Shown here in pieces: positions 12,915-13,558 of a stretch of DNA of 13,558 nt. How positions within the stretch are numbered: the stretch's first letter is position 1; each line of letters opens with the position of its first letter. The position numbers and the translations under genes are program-made. The stretch lies in NCBI GenBank assembly GCA_964346135.1, contig CAYFTS010000068.1, positions 1-13,558 of the forward strand. Direction: 5' to 3'. Below the pieces are notes generated by a model that saw only the letters and a program-made list of their open reading frames with translations, had not been told where the DNA came from and did no database searches. The stretch is from B1-G15 sp964346135 (GTDB lineage Archaea; Thermoproteota; Bathyarchaeia; Bathyarchaeales; Bathyarchaeaceae).

Positions 12915-13558
12915 GTGGTACTCCAGCTAAATGAAGCTGAAGCAAAAAAATTCATTGAAAAAGTAAATTTTGAAAAGATGAATGGACTTGTTCCCGTGGT
13001 AGTTCAAGACTCATCTAACGACAAAGTGTTAACGCAAGCCTTCATGAACAAGGAAGCTTTACACCTAACCTTGACAAAGGGCAAAATGCACTATTGGAGT
13101 CGAACAAGAAAGAGGATATGGCTTAAAGGCGAAGAGTCTGGACACCACTCTCTGCTACAGAATGCAATCCTTGACTGCGACAATGATGCAATTCTGTTTA
13201 AAGTTCAACAAATAGGAGCATGTTGTCATACAGGTCAAGAAACTTGTTTCCACAATCCAATAACAGCTGAAAAAAAGTTGGCAGTTGACGCTAGAATTAT
13301 TGAAAGAATCTTTGAGGTAATTGTTGATAGAATAGAAAATCCTACGGAGAAGTCGTATGTCTCTAAGTTGAACACGAAAGGGGAAGATGCAGTTCTTCAA
13401 AAGATAGGTGAAGAAACCACTGAGTTAGTTCTAGCTGTGAAGGCGAATCGCCCTGAAGAAATAGTGCACGAGGCTACGGATATACTCTTTTTCATTTTAG
13501 TGCTTCTTGCTCAGAAAAACTTGAAGCTCCAAGAAATCTTTAAGCAGTTGGAACATCG
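12915..13558 (+). CDS. hisIE: Bifunctional phosphoribosyl-AMP cyclohydrolase / phosphoribosyl-ATP pyrophosphatase (partial, runs off the window)
   Basis: Performs the second and third pathway steps: HisE cleaves pyrophosphate from PR-ATP and HisI opens the adenine ring of PR-AMP. Residues ~20-115 are HisI, with HYWSRTR (59-65), W-L-K-G-E, metal-binding D87, D89, D91 (DCDND), and zinc cysteines C88, C104 (in CCHTG) and C111. Residues ~135-214 are HisE, with DRIENP, SYVSKL, KIGEETTELVLA and HEATDILFFILVLLA. The start is GTG at 12915, 7 bases after GGAGGT. No stop appears before the window ends; about 214 codons are visible, which is nearly the full length of such fusions. Many archaea carry hisI and hisE as separate genes, so the fusion is notable. 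Confidence 0.93.
   Translation, partial: MVLQLNEAEAKKFIEKVNFEKMNGLVPVVVQDSSNDKVLTQAFMNKEALHLTLTKGKMHYWSRTRKRIWLKGEESGHHSLLQNAILDCDNDAILFKVQQIGACCHTGQETCFHNPITAEKKLAVDARIIERIFEVIVDRIENPTEKSYVSKLNTKGEDAVLQKIGEETTELVLAVKANRPEEIVHEATDILFFILVLLAQKNLKLQEIFKQLEH

Noticed and set aside
13155..13400. Minus-strand frame opposite hisIE
   Set aside because: The plus strand shows continuous HisI and HisE motifs through this region.
1..13558. CRISPR arrays, tRNA or rRNA genes, insertion sequences or prophage genes
   Set aside because: I found no regularly spaced repeats, no cloverleaf or rRNA-like segments, and no transposase or integrase motifs. The window reads as ordinary metabolic and regulatory chromosome.

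Overview
The window looks like a piece of an archaeal chromosome, most probably from the Bathyarchaeia/Thermoproteota side; that placement is my inference from gene content, not from a marker gene. Supporting it are an archaeal transcript-cleavage factor (TFS), an archaeal-type AbrB-ACT regulator, an Lrp/AsnC regulator, a zinc-ribbon threonine synthase, and A/T-rich TATA-like boxes about 25 bases before starts that often lack a Shine-Dalgarno (SD) sequence. Genes inside the operon do have SD sequences and are tightly packed.

Left part (1-2250). The first 44 bases hold the start of a divergent minus-strand gene, possibly a helix-turn-helix regulator. Facing right are threonine synthase (thrC) and, 3 bases later, a MoaD/ThiS-like protein ending in Gly-Gly. 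This pairing suggests a protein-thiocarboxylate sulfur-transfer couple. A convergent AbrB-ACT regulator ends 4 bases from it.

Middle (2250-4680). On the minus strand are a DUF998-type membrane protein, TFS, a zinc-ribbon protein with a basic tail, and two previously uncalled tiny ORFs: a 19-residue acidic peptide with a strong SD, followed by a 15-residue lysine-rich peptide. Divergent from these is an Lrp/AsnC regulator. Next comes the his promoter, with a perfect inverted repeat at the predicted transcription start and a short leader ORF.

Right part (4681-13558). This is an apparently complete histidine operon: hisZ-hisG-hisD-hisC-HAD phosphatase-hisB-hisH-hisA-hisF-hisIE (the last cut by the window end). 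HisG is the short form, which fits a HisZ partner. HisIE, HisA and HisHF make imidazole-glycerol phosphate, HisB and HisC make histidinol phosphate, the HAD protein is the best candidate for the otherwise missing histidinol-phosphate phosphatase, and HisD makes histidine. Genes overlap or lie within 8 bases of each other. The order is collinear with the E. coli operon (hisGDCBHAFI), and the separate HAD gene and hisB gene sit exactly where E. coli has its fused phosphatase-dehydratase HisB.

The points most worth a second look are the HAD candidate phosphatase with its large insertion, the thrC-sulfur-carrier pair, the acidic/basic micropeptide pair, hisZ with no ATG/GTG/TTG start, and a TFS with Glu-Glu in place of the usual Asp-Glu pair.
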